Shown here: piece after piece, positions 1 through 5,928 of the stretch
Layout: each line of letters begins with the position of its first letter
Numbering within the stretch: position 1 is the first letter of the stretch
Assembly: GCA_964415445.1 (NCBI GenBank)
Contig: CAYQAE010000082.1
Span: 1 to 7,971 of the forward strand
Source of the DNA: CAYQAE01 sp964415445 [NCBI: uncultured archaeon]
GTDB taxonomy: Archaea; CAYQAE01
DNA: 7,971 nucleotides
Direction: 5' to 3'
Made by a program: the position numbers and the translations under genes
Notes under the pieces: generated by a model
The model's input: only the letters and a program-made list of their open reading frames with translations
Told to the model about the DNA's origin: nothing
Databases searched by the model: none

Positions 1-289
1 TCTTTTTACCTCCTCACGTAAGATATCTCCTAAAGATACTTTAACTAAATTAAAAAATAACAATATTACATCCTTATTTACAGTAGAACGTGGCCCATAT
101 GATGATAAATTGGTATCTTTTGTGTCAGAATTATTTGATGGAGTGTTAGAGCTTGAAATTTTAAAGAAAAAAAGTCAAGATACATTGCAAATAGATAAAA
201 AAATAGGTGTACTTAGGATGAAAAATACTCAACCCGATAATCTATATCATAGTATTACTTTAGATGGAAAAGATTTGTATGTTTTATAG
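1..289 (+). CDS. C-terminal end of a RecA/KaiC/RAD55-like ATPase (partial)
   Basis: An open frame enters from the left edge (first full codon at base 2) and ends at TAG 287-289, giving about 95 residues. The segment VSELFDGVLELEI, followed by a Lys-rich stretch and then IGVLRMKNT, resembles the last strands of archaeal KaiC/RAD55-family RecA-fold ATPases. In those, a DGVIEL-type strand is followed by a basic strand ending in a KMRGT-like motif. The Walker A and B motifs would lie outside the window, so catalytic competence cannot be judged. The stop codon runs directly into the ribosome binding site of the next gene, so the two are probably cotranscribed. That this is coding is fairly sure; the family is a moderate-confidence call from a short fragment. 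Confidence 0.6.
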   Translation, partial: LFTSSRKISPKDTLTKLKNNNITSLFTVERGPYDDKLVSFVSELFDGVLELEILKKKSQDTLQIDKKIGVLRMKNTQPDNLYHSITLDGKDLYVL

Positions 290-293
290 GTGA
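288..293 (+). promoter_or_regulatory. Ribosome binding site of the nucleotidyltransferase gene, overlapping the upstream stop
   Basis: AGGTGA matches the complement of the archaeal 16S rRNA 3' end and sits five bases before ATG 299. Its first two bases are the end of the upstream TAG stop codon, which suggests termination-reinitiation coupling. Confidence 0.7.
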
Positions 294-298
294 GATAA

Positions 299-1333
299 AT
301 GGATGCTTTAATTTTAGTAGGCGGATTTGGAACGAGAATGCGGCCTCTAACTTTTACTATTCCTAAAAATATACTACCCATAGCTAATAAGTCTTTATTA
401 GAGAGAGTAATGGATATATTGCCTTCTGATATCGATAAAATTATTTTGAGTATGGGATATAAAACTAAATCAATAAAAGCAGAAGTTGAGACTAAAATTA
501 GTAAAAAATATAGGAAAAAAATAGTTTATGTCCAAGAGAAAAAACCTCTAGGGACTGCTGGTGCAATTAAATTTGCACAAAAACATATCGGCGATGAAGT
601 TTTGGTCCTAAATGGTGATATTTTAGCTGATATAGATATCAAAGAATTCATTGATTTTCACAAAAACAGTTCTAACTTTGGATCAATTGTTCTAAAGGAA
701 GTTTCTGATCCTACTCGATATGGTGCATGTGTCCTAGATCGAAATAAGATTGTCAATTTCATAGAAAAACCCAAAGATTCAAAGCATAGATGGATTAATG
801 CTGGAATTTATTTATTGAGAGATAAAGTTTTAGATTATATTAAAGCGGATAAATTTAGCATGATCGAGAAGGATGTATTTCCAAAATTAGCTAGGGAATC
901 TAAATTAGGTGGATTTAGGCACAAATCTTTCTGGATTGATACCGGAACCCCCAAAGCTTATTTTGAAGCTAATAGATATTTTCAGGAGAGAGAATCATTG
1001 GATAAATTTGATATACCTATGAATGTAGGAGATAGGCAAATAAAGACTAAGACTATGAATATAGGTCCTTATGTTTCTGTTGGATATAATTGTCAACTTG
1101 AAGCTATAGATATATCTGATTCAATTTTATTAGATAATGTAGAAGTAGGGGAAGGCAGTATAATAAAGCATTCTATAATTGGACCCAATTGTGTGATAGG
1201 AGATCATGTGTTAGTTAAAAATAGTATTTTAGGTGAGGATATAAAAATTTCTGATGATTTGCATATTGAGAATTCAAAAATATGTCCGAATAAATCTATT
1301 AAATCAGATGTATTTGATAATATAATTTTGTAG
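299..1333 (+). CDS. Sugar-1-phosphate nucleotidyltransferase with C-terminal left-handed beta-helix (GDP-mannose pyrophosphorylase-like)
   Basis: This 344-residue enzyme should join a nucleoside triphosphate to a sugar 1-phosphate, releasing pyrophosphate, in the cytoplasm. The N-terminal Rossmann-like domain (about 1-230) carries the nucleotide-binding signature GGFGTRMRPLT (8-18), GTAGA (85-89), the metal-binding NGD (105-107), EKP (156-158), NAG (167-169) and WIDTG (212-216). A short left-handed beta-helix follows (about 255-340). The C-terminal pattern, a Leu-x-Ile strand then CPNKSI, resembles the end of GDP-mannose pyrophosphorylase (GMPPB). The helix seems too short to be the acetyltransferase half of bifunctional archaeal GlmU. 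One oddity is PKNILP (22-27) where PKP is usual after the signature. It is followed directly by a phosphohexomutase that would supply its substrate. Mannose, glucose or GlcNAc 1-phosphate all remain possible; mannose is slightly favoured. Confidence 0.85.
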   Translation: MDALILVGGFGTRMRPLTFTIPKNILPIANKSLLERVMDILPSDIDKIILSMGYKTKSIKAEVETKISKKYRKKIVYVQEKKPLGTAGAIKFAQKHIGDEVLVLNGDILADIDIKEFIDFHKNSSNFGSIVLKEVSDPTRYGACVLDRNKIVNFIEKPKDSKHRWINAGIYLLRDKVLDYIKADKFSMIEKDVFPKLARESKLGGFRHKSFWIDTGTPKAYFEANRYFQERESLDKFDIPMNVGDRQIKTKTMNIGPYVSVGYNCQLEAIDISDSILLDNVEVGEGSIIKHSIIGPNCVIGDHVLVKNSILGEDIKISDDLHIENSKICPNKSIKSDVFDNIIL

Positions 1334-1339
1334 GTGGAG
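1332..1339 (+). promoter_or_regulatory. Ribosome binding site that fixes a TTG start for the phosphohexomutase
   Basis: AGGTGGAG offers AGGTG and GGAG matches to the 16S tail. The GGAG ends six bases before TTG 1346. A GTG at 1334 is in frame but lies inside this site and has no site of its own upstream, so TTG 1346 is the better start. The layout mirrors the junction at 287-301. Confidence 0.65.
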
Positions 1340-1345
1340 ATAAAT

Positions 1346-2695
1346 TTGTCATTATTTGGAACTTTGGGGATTCGATCAGTATTTAATGAAACATTGACTG
1401 CAGAATTTGCACAAAGAATTGCAAATGCATATGGTATATTTAGAAATTCAGGAAAAATTGTCATAGGATATGACTCACGCACTTCAAATGTGCTTTTGAA
1501 AAATGCAGTGGTATCAGGCTTACTTTCTTGTGGGTGTGATGTTATAGATGTGGGGGCAGCGGCTTCTCCTACTATTCAATGGGCAGTTAAAAAGCTAAAT
1601 TGTGCAGGTGCAATGGTAATTACTGCATCTCACAATCCAAAAAATTATAATGGTCTTAAATTTACAGATTCAGATGGTAATTGGCTAAATCGCGATCATG
1701 AAGCTCAAATTGAATCGATCTTTAGAAATAAAAAATTCAAATTAGTAGCTTGGGATGAGGTTGCAAAAGTAGAAGTGGAACCAAATTTAAATCGGATGTA
1801 TATTGATGCTGTGCTTGATTATGTCACACCTTTTAGCGGCGCAAATCTTAAAGTGGTAGTTGATTGTGCAAACAGTGTTGGATCTCTCACTACCCCATAT
1901 ATTTTAAGAGAGATGGGTTGTCAGGTAGTTAGCATAAATTCACATCTAGATGGTCATTTTCCAGGTAGATCGCCAGAACCTACAGAGAGTAATTTGTCTG
2001 ATTTAATTACCTTAACTCGCGGGGGCGGATTTGATATAGGTATTGCACACGATGGTGATGTGGATCGGCTAATTTCTATTGATGAAAATGGTAGATTTAT
2101 CTTTGGAGACCAGAGTTTTGCACTAGTTGCAGACTATGTTTTAGATAAATTTTCTAATCCTAAAATAGTTATGCCAGTGAACACTTCAAACGCAGTTAGA
2201 GATATTGCAAAGAAGTATGATACTAAAATATATGAGACAAAAATAGGAGAACTTAATATTGTTGATAAAATTCGAGATATTGGTATCAGTGATACATTTG
2301 CAGGTGAGGAAAATGGCGGTCTAATTTTCCCTGATTTTGGATCATTTAGAAATGGACCGCTTGCTGCTGCGATGATTATTAAAATTATTTCAGAGCAAAA
2401 AAAATCTTATTCTCAATTAATAGATAATTTGCCTACTTATAAATTAGTAAAAGAAAATATTCATGTTGACAAAAGTAAAATATCAAAAATTATAGATCAT
2501 CTAAAGGGCAAATTTTCAGATTATGAATTGAATACACTAGATGGAGTAAAAATAGTATTTAATGAAGAAAGTTGGATTATAATTCGACCATCTGGAACTG
2601 AACCTGTAATTAGGATATTTTCTGAGGCAAAGACCCATAAAAAAGCATCTGAAAATAGAGATAAAATGAAGGAAGAGATCAAAAAAGTAACTTAA
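1346..2695 (+). CDS. glmM: Phosphohexomutase, archaeal GlmM/phosphomannomutase type
   Basis: This 449-residue alpha-D-phosphohexomutase should interconvert hexose 6-phosphate and 1-phosphate through a phosphoserine. From the TTG start the protein begins MSLFGTLGIRS, the family's expected N terminus, with its final Gly replaced by Ser. The catalytic loop TASHNP is at 93-98 (Ser95). The metal-binding loop DGDVDR is at 236-241, the sugar-recognition loop GEENGG at 320-325 and the phosphate-binding loop RPSGTEP at 414-420. All four domains are intact and the length is normal. GEENGG is the form I associate with archaeal GlmM-like proteins, but substrate use (glucosamine, mannose or glucose phosphate) cannot be settled from it. 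It follows the nucleotidyltransferase with a shared stop/ribosome-site junction and precedes argB by 11 bases, so it lies inside an operon. The gene symbol is the closest family name, not a proven substrate assignment. Confidence 0.88.
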   Translation: MSLFGTLGIRSVFNETLTAEFAQRIANAYGIFRNSGKIVIGYDSRTSNVLLKNAVVSGLLSCGCDVIDVGAAASPTIQWAVKKLNCAGAMVITASHNPKNYNGLKFTDSDGNWLNRDHEAQIESIFRNKKFKLVAWDEVAKVEVEPNLNRMYIDAVLDYVTPFSGANLKVVVDCANSVGSLTTPYILREMGCQVVSINSHLDGHFPGRSPEPTESNLSDLITLTRGGGFDIGIAHDGDVDRLISIDENGRFIFGDQSFALVADYVLDKFSNPKIVMPVNTSNAVRDIAKKYDTKIYETKIGELNIVDKIRDIGISDTFAGEENGGLIFPDFGSFRNGPLAAAMIIKIISEQKKSYSQLIDNLPTYKLVKENIHVDKSKISKIIDHLKGKFSDYELNTLDGVKIVFNEESWIIIRPSGTEPVIRIFSEAKTHKKASENRDKMKEEIKKVT

Positions 2696-2706
2696 AATGT
2701 GATTAT

Positions 2707-3483
2707 ATGCGAATTCTACTGAAAATTGGAGGTGCAATGCTCAAAAACACAGAAATTTTAGATAAAATCGCACAAGATATTTCAAAATTCAAAGGTAAAC
2801 ATCAATTTGTGATAGTTCATGGTGGGGGTCCGAATATATCAGAGCTTATGGAGAAATTTGGCAAAAGTCCTAAATTTATTGATGGACTGAGGTATACAGA
2901 TGAAGAAACTATGGAGATAGTCCAGCTTGCATTAGTTGGGCTTACCAATGTTAATTTAGTTTCATTATTTAATAAAAACTGCTGTAGATCTGTAGGATTA
3001 AATGGTTTTGATGATAATTTAATTTTAGCTAAGAAAAAACAAAAAATAGATTTAGGTTATGTTGGAGAGGTTGAAAAAATTAATACTAAATTGATTGAAA
3101 ATATGTTTGAAAATGATATTACTCCTATTATAGCTTCTGTTTCAACTTCTAAAGATAATTATGCGCTAAATGTTAATGCAGATGAGGCAGCATCAGCGAT
3201 AGCAGCTAGATTAAAATGTGATTTATTTATACTTCTTTCAAATGTAGATGGAGTATTGAGGGATATTGAAGATAAAAGTTCAATTATTGATCAGATAAAA
3301 GTAGATCAAGCAAAGAATTTAATCAAAAATAAAGAAATTTCAGGTGGTATGATTCCAAAATTGGGTGCATGTATTGAAGCAGTAGAAGGTGGAGTAAGTA
3401 GGTCATTAATTTTGGGGGAGAATAATATTAAACTTGGAGATATTATTAAAGGTCAAAAAATAGGTACAAATATTTATAAATAA
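2707..3483 (+). CDS. argB: Acetylglutamate kinase-like amino acid kinase (ArgB/LysZ family)
   Basis: This 258-residue kinase should phosphorylate the side-chain carboxylate of N-acetylglutamate (arginine pathway), or of a LysW-bound glutamate/aminoadipate if it is LysZ. Visible features are Lys6 in LLKIGGAML, HGGG (38-41), GLR with Arg62, the GL-x-G turn (97-100) and DLGYVGEV (115-122). Further on are the NVNADEAA substrate/nucleotide motif (155-162) and SGGMIPK with Lys218 near the C terminus. The length matches the core ArgB family without the regulatory N-terminal helix of arginine-inhibited hexameric forms, so feedback inhibition by that route is unlikely. GTGAT at 2699-2703, three bases before ATG 2707, is the probable ribosome binding site. 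No other arginine or lysine gene and no LysW is in view, so the choice between ArgB and LysZ is open. It sits in a sugar-nucleotide operon, which is an unusual place for it. Confidence 0.85.
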   Translation: MRILLKIGGAMLKNTEILDKIAQDISKFKGKHQFVIVHGGGPNISELMEKFGKSPKFIDGLRYTDEETMEIVQLALVGLTNVNLVSLFNKNCCRSVGLNGFDDNLILAKKKQKIDLGYVGEVEKINTKLIENMFENDITPIIASVSTSKDNYALNVNADEAASAIAARLKCDLFILLSNVDGVLRDIEDKSSIIDQIKVDQAKNLIKNKEISGGMIPKLGACIEAVEGGVSRSLILGENNIKLGDIIKGQKIGTNIYK

Positions 3484-3498
3484 AATGTTGCAAAAGAT

Positions 3499-3753
3499 AT
3501 GCTAGTAAAACTCTCAGATTAAGTAACTGAGAAAATTGAAAAAGGTCAAAATGCAAAGCAATTATTAGAAAAAACTACAGAAGATGTTGATAGAATAATT
3601 GGAGCAGGTATTTTCTGTGAGAAGGCTGAAAAATATATAAAATTAGCAAAAAAACTTTTCAATGAAGAAAAATATGAAAAAGTCTCTTTAGCTTGTAAAA
3701 AAGCAAAAGAATTGGTAGATGAAGCATCAAGTGAAAGAACTGCATTTATGTAA
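3499..3753 (+). pseudogene. Small helical protein reading frame interrupted by an in-frame TAA
   Basis: The frame starting at ATG 3499 reads MLVKLSD, meets TAA at 3520-3522, then stays open for about 76 more codons to TAA 3751-3753. The downstream part is Lys/Glu-rich, strongly helical and protein-like. It includes a segment around AEKYIKLAKKLF followed by EEKYEKVSLACKKAKEL. This resembles the heptad-like helical hairpins common in archaeal SMC-like or TPR-like proteins. No ATG, GTG or TTG follows the stop in time to restart it. The other two frames also hit stops in this stretch, so a simple frameshift does not explain it; a GAA-to-TAA change would. A TATA-like TTTATAAA lies at 3473-3480, overlapping the end of argB. 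It could be a recent pseudogene, a sequencing error, or a gene with a non-canonical start. No function is recognised. Confidence 0.5.
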
Positions 3754-3755
3754 AT

Positions 3756-4604
3756 TTAGGTATATTCTGCAGGATCTGTCTCCATTATAAGTTTTCCATT
3801 GTTAAATACTCTAACTAGATTATCAGATTCTGACAAAACTATAGCCAAAGATTCAGTTTTTGTGGTCATTGCAGCAGCTGAGATATGTCTTGCACCTAAT
3901 CCTTGGGGTATATCTATACTTGAGGGATCAGCTTTTAGATATCTATGTGCTGCAACTACTCTTCCATTTTTGTTAAGCACAAAAGCACCATCTAGCTGTG
4001 AAAAATTTTTAATCATAGATTTTATAATTGAATCTTTTACGTTAACTCGCCTAGATTCAAAAGGATTGAATGTAATTGCAGTGGACTTTTGCATAACATT
4101 TTTTGAATCCCCTAACACAAATATAGCACCAATTGGTTTACCTTCACTTCCTTTCTTTCCCATCTCAATTGCCAAAGACATGGTAGCTTTAATTACATCT
4201 GGTTTGATTTTTCCAGATAAAGTTAAAACATCATAAAAACCAGTTACTTTAAAATTAGATAGATCATATAAGTTCATAGTATCAATATGTTCTGAAAATT
4301 TATTTGAGATAACTAATACGTTATCTCTAGCTTCTAATAAATTTTTATTAAATGCAGTCTCCAAAGCTAGCTGAACTGTCTTTTTAAAACTTGTAAAATA
4401 CATAGGTAGTTTTACTATTTTACTCTTTGACTCTAATAACTTTTTTTCTAATTTCTCTTTTGTTACAGTAAAGATTATTTTATCTATACATTCAAAACTT
4501 TGAAATTTTTCAACTATTCTTTCATTATCTGAAACTAAAAGAATTTTGTCAATATCACTAAATGAATCTTCAATTATACAAGATATATCTTTTTTTGGAC
4601 TCAT
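3756..4604 (-). CDS. dacZ: Archaeal diadenylate cyclase DacZ (c-di-AMP synthase)
   Basis: This 282-residue enzyme should condense two ATP into cyclic di-AMP, a second messenger tied to osmotic balance in euryarchaea. The C-terminal DisA_N-type domain (about 135-282) carries DGA (205-207, in LDGAFVL) and GLGARHISAAAMT (235-247). The latter corresponds to the RHxAA catalytic motif of the family. SES follows at 258-260. The N-terminal half (about 1-130) is an alpha/beta region consistent with the pyruvate-kinase-like domain of DacZ, and the length is close to known DacZ proteins. There is no DNA-binding HhH region as in bacterial DisA and no transmembrane segment as in CdaA, so it should be cytoplasmic. 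ATG 4604 has no good ribosome binding site, but a TATA-like box lies 29 bases upstream, suggesting a leaderless transcript. It converges on the sugar-nucleotide operon with a two-base gap and no obvious terminator between. Confidence 0.9.
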   Translation of the reverse strand: MSPKKDISCIIEDSFSDIDKILLVSDNERIVEKFQSFECIDKIIFTVTKEKLEKKLLESKSKIVKLPMYFTSFKKTVQLALETAFNKNLLEARDNVLVISNKFSEHIDTMNLYDLSNFKVTGFYDVLTLSGKIKPDVIKATMSLAIEMGKKGSEGKPIGAIFVLGDSKNVMQKSTAITFNPFESRRVNVKDSIIKSMIKNFSQLDGAFVLNKNGRVVAAHRYLKADPSSIDIPQGLGARHISAAAMTTKTESLAIVLSESDNLVRVFNNGKLIMETDPAEYT

Positions 4605-4628
4605 ATAATCTATTTTTATAACCTATCA

Positions 4629-4637
4629 CTTATAAAA
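4629..4637 (-). promoter_or_regulatory. TATA-like box for a probable leaderless dacZ transcript
   Basis: On the minus strand this reads TTTTATAAG, close to the archaeal TATA consensus. Its centre is about 29 bases before ATG 4604, so transcription would begin at or just before the start codon. It begins one base beyond the upstream gene's stop codon, so dacZ can be expressed apart from that gene. Confidence 0.5.
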
Positions 4638-4638
4638 G

Positions 4639-5664
4639 TTATGCTGTATCTAATTGTATTCCACAAATTCCACAGTATTTGGCATTGCTTAGAGATACTC
4701 GACTTTGACAATTTTTGCATTTTATTTTAGATTTTGCTTCTCTTTGGACAAATTTTGCCATCTCTTCTTCTCCTAGTATTTTATTTAGCATCTCTTGTGA
4801 ATTGCAAGATTTTAAGATAAATTCTAGTCTTTTTCTGATAATATCTAGGATACTATCAATTTTAGATGTCTTTGGAAATTTAATATTTAGAACTTCATCT
4901 AAGAAATTATCAATATCTGCAGAATATGCTCTTTTTACCATACCTTCTATGTATTTTAATTCTTCTTCTAAAATAAATAAAGACTTTGAAGAATGCGATA
5001 CAGATTCAATTAACTTGCAAGCTCTTGTGTATTTTTCAAAATAATTTTTATGTTTTTTAATCTCAGGATATAAAGCTAGATTGTATATAGCTGCTGCCAT
5101 AAAAATAATACCTAATCCAGAAAATAAAAAATTGATATATCCTAAAACTAAAGCTATATATCCAAATATAAAAAAGCTTGGAGTCTTTAAGAATTCTAGC
5201 TTTGATTTTTTATCTGAACCTTTCTTTAGATATTCTCTCTGTAGAAGCCTTACTAAGTTTTTTTCACTAGGTATACCTACATAAATTAATTCTCCATTTG
5301 CAATAATTGAAGGTAGTAGTTTAATTTTTGAAGCGTCTTGGGGATGTTTATCAATATTGAAAATATTTAACACAGTGTATGGAAAATGATCAGTTATTAC
5401 TTTAATTAATAGCTCTTTTGTCATAGAACAATGAAAACATCTCTTTCCATCTTTATCCTTACATCTATCTTTTAGATATTCATTTTGTGAATATAAAATT
5501 AGATTTATTCTCTTTAGATGAATTAGACTTTTTATTTTTAATTCTAAAAAATATAAAATTCTTCTGCCTATATTAAGGCTAAAAAAAACACCTATTATTG
5601 CTGCAATTACAATAAAGTACCATATATCTGTAATAGCTAGTAATTTGGATATCATATCTGACAA
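4639..5664 (-). CDS. Membrane protein with thioredoxin-like (CFHC) domain, membrane hairpin and C-terminal zinc ribbon
   Basis: The family is not recognised. Residues are numbered from GTG 5673. One transmembrane helix (about 16-36) is followed by a basic stretch. A thioredoxin/glutaredoxin-like domain (about 55-148) has strand INLILYS, a redox-type CFHC (79-82) and a cis-proline-like LPSI (120-123, Pro121). A hydrophobic pair (about 167-203) follows, then a long charged helical region (205-312). A zinc ribbon with Cys319, Cys322, Cys334 and Cys337 ends the protein. By positive-inside logic the N terminus is outside and both thiol domains face the cytoplasm. The start is uncertain. GTG 5673 lies inside its own AAGGAG site, TTG 5664 (chosen) is eight bases from it, and ATG 5655 could be leaderless from a TATA-like ATTATAAAAT at 5681-5690. 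It lies 34 bases upstream of dacZ on the same strand. Confidence 0.75.
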   Translation of the reverse strand: MSDMISKLLAITDIWYFIVIAAIIGVFFSLNIGRRILYFLELKIKSLIHLKRINLILYSQNEYLKDRCKDKDGKRCFHCSMTKELLIKVITDHFPYTVLNIFNIDKHPQDASKIKLLPSIIANGELIYVGIPSEKNLVRLLQREYLKKGSDKKSKLEFLKTPSFFIFGYIALVLGYINFLFSGLGIIFMAAAIYNLALYPEIKKHKNYFEKYTRACKLIESVSHSSKSLFILEEELKYIEGMVKRAYSADIDNFLDEVLNIKFPKTSKIDSILDIIRKRLEFILKSCNSQEMLNKILGEEEMAKFVQREAKSKIKCKNCQSRVSLSNAKYCGICGIQLDTA

Positions 5665-5672
5665 AAGATACA

Positions 5673-5678
5673 CTCCTT
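5673..5678 (-). promoter_or_regulatory. Ribosome binding site deciding the start of the thioredoxin-like/zinc-ribbon membrane protein
   Basis: The minus strand reads AAGGAG, a strong match to the 16S tail. Its last base is the first base of GTG 5673, so it cannot serve that codon. It is eight bases before TTG 5664, which is therefore preferred. Confidence 0.55.
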
Positions 5679-5928
5679 ATATTTTATAATTTATTTTGTA
5701 AAAAACTTTATGATTATAATTATTTGTAAATCTCATCTAAATTTTAAATTGATCTAAGACTTTTTTTTGGTCAAAATATTCTTTTTTAATGGGATTATTC
5801 TATTCAAATTTGTAATAAAAAATTGCTCTGTTTTTCTAATTTAGACTTTAGAATCTCTATTTTTTGCTATCAAGATAAGTTTAGACCCTTTATAATTTGT
5901 TTTTTGATTTTTCAAAACAAATGCAACA
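5679..5928. other. A/T-rich intergenic stretch between two minus-strand genes
   Basis: About 250 bases hold no convincing gene. All frames are broken by stops and the few open pieces have no start or recognisable motif. TATA-like elements for the downstream minus-strand gene are at 5681-5690 and, less convincingly, near 5713-5721. A run of six T on the minus strand (5817-5822) might end transcription of the oxidoreductase gene, but it has no clear hairpin. No tRNA-like or small-RNA-like fold stood out. Confidence 0.5.

Noticed and set aside
299-1333. Bifunctional archaeal GlmU
   Set aside because: At 344 residues the beta-helix is too short to contain the usual acetyltransferase half.
1204-1482. 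A minus-strand open frame spanning the nucleotidyltransferase/mutase junction
   Set aside because: It overlaps two genes with clear motifs and shows no protein-like conservation pattern of its own.
3520-3522. Stop-codon recoding to insert an amino acid
   Set aside because: The codon is TAA, whereas archaeal pyrrolysine insertion uses TAG and selenocysteine uses TGA; argB, glmM and dacZ in this window also end with TAA.
3799-4236. A 145-codon plus-strand open frame
   Set aside because: It is fully inside dacZ on the opposite strand and its translation has no family motif, while dacZ has intact catalytic motifs.
5780-5928. Continuation of the oxidoreductase frame past its stop, with a few in-phase open pieces
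   Set aside because: The pieces are short, separated by several stops and do not resemble the known C-terminal ends of the family, whose length is already complete.
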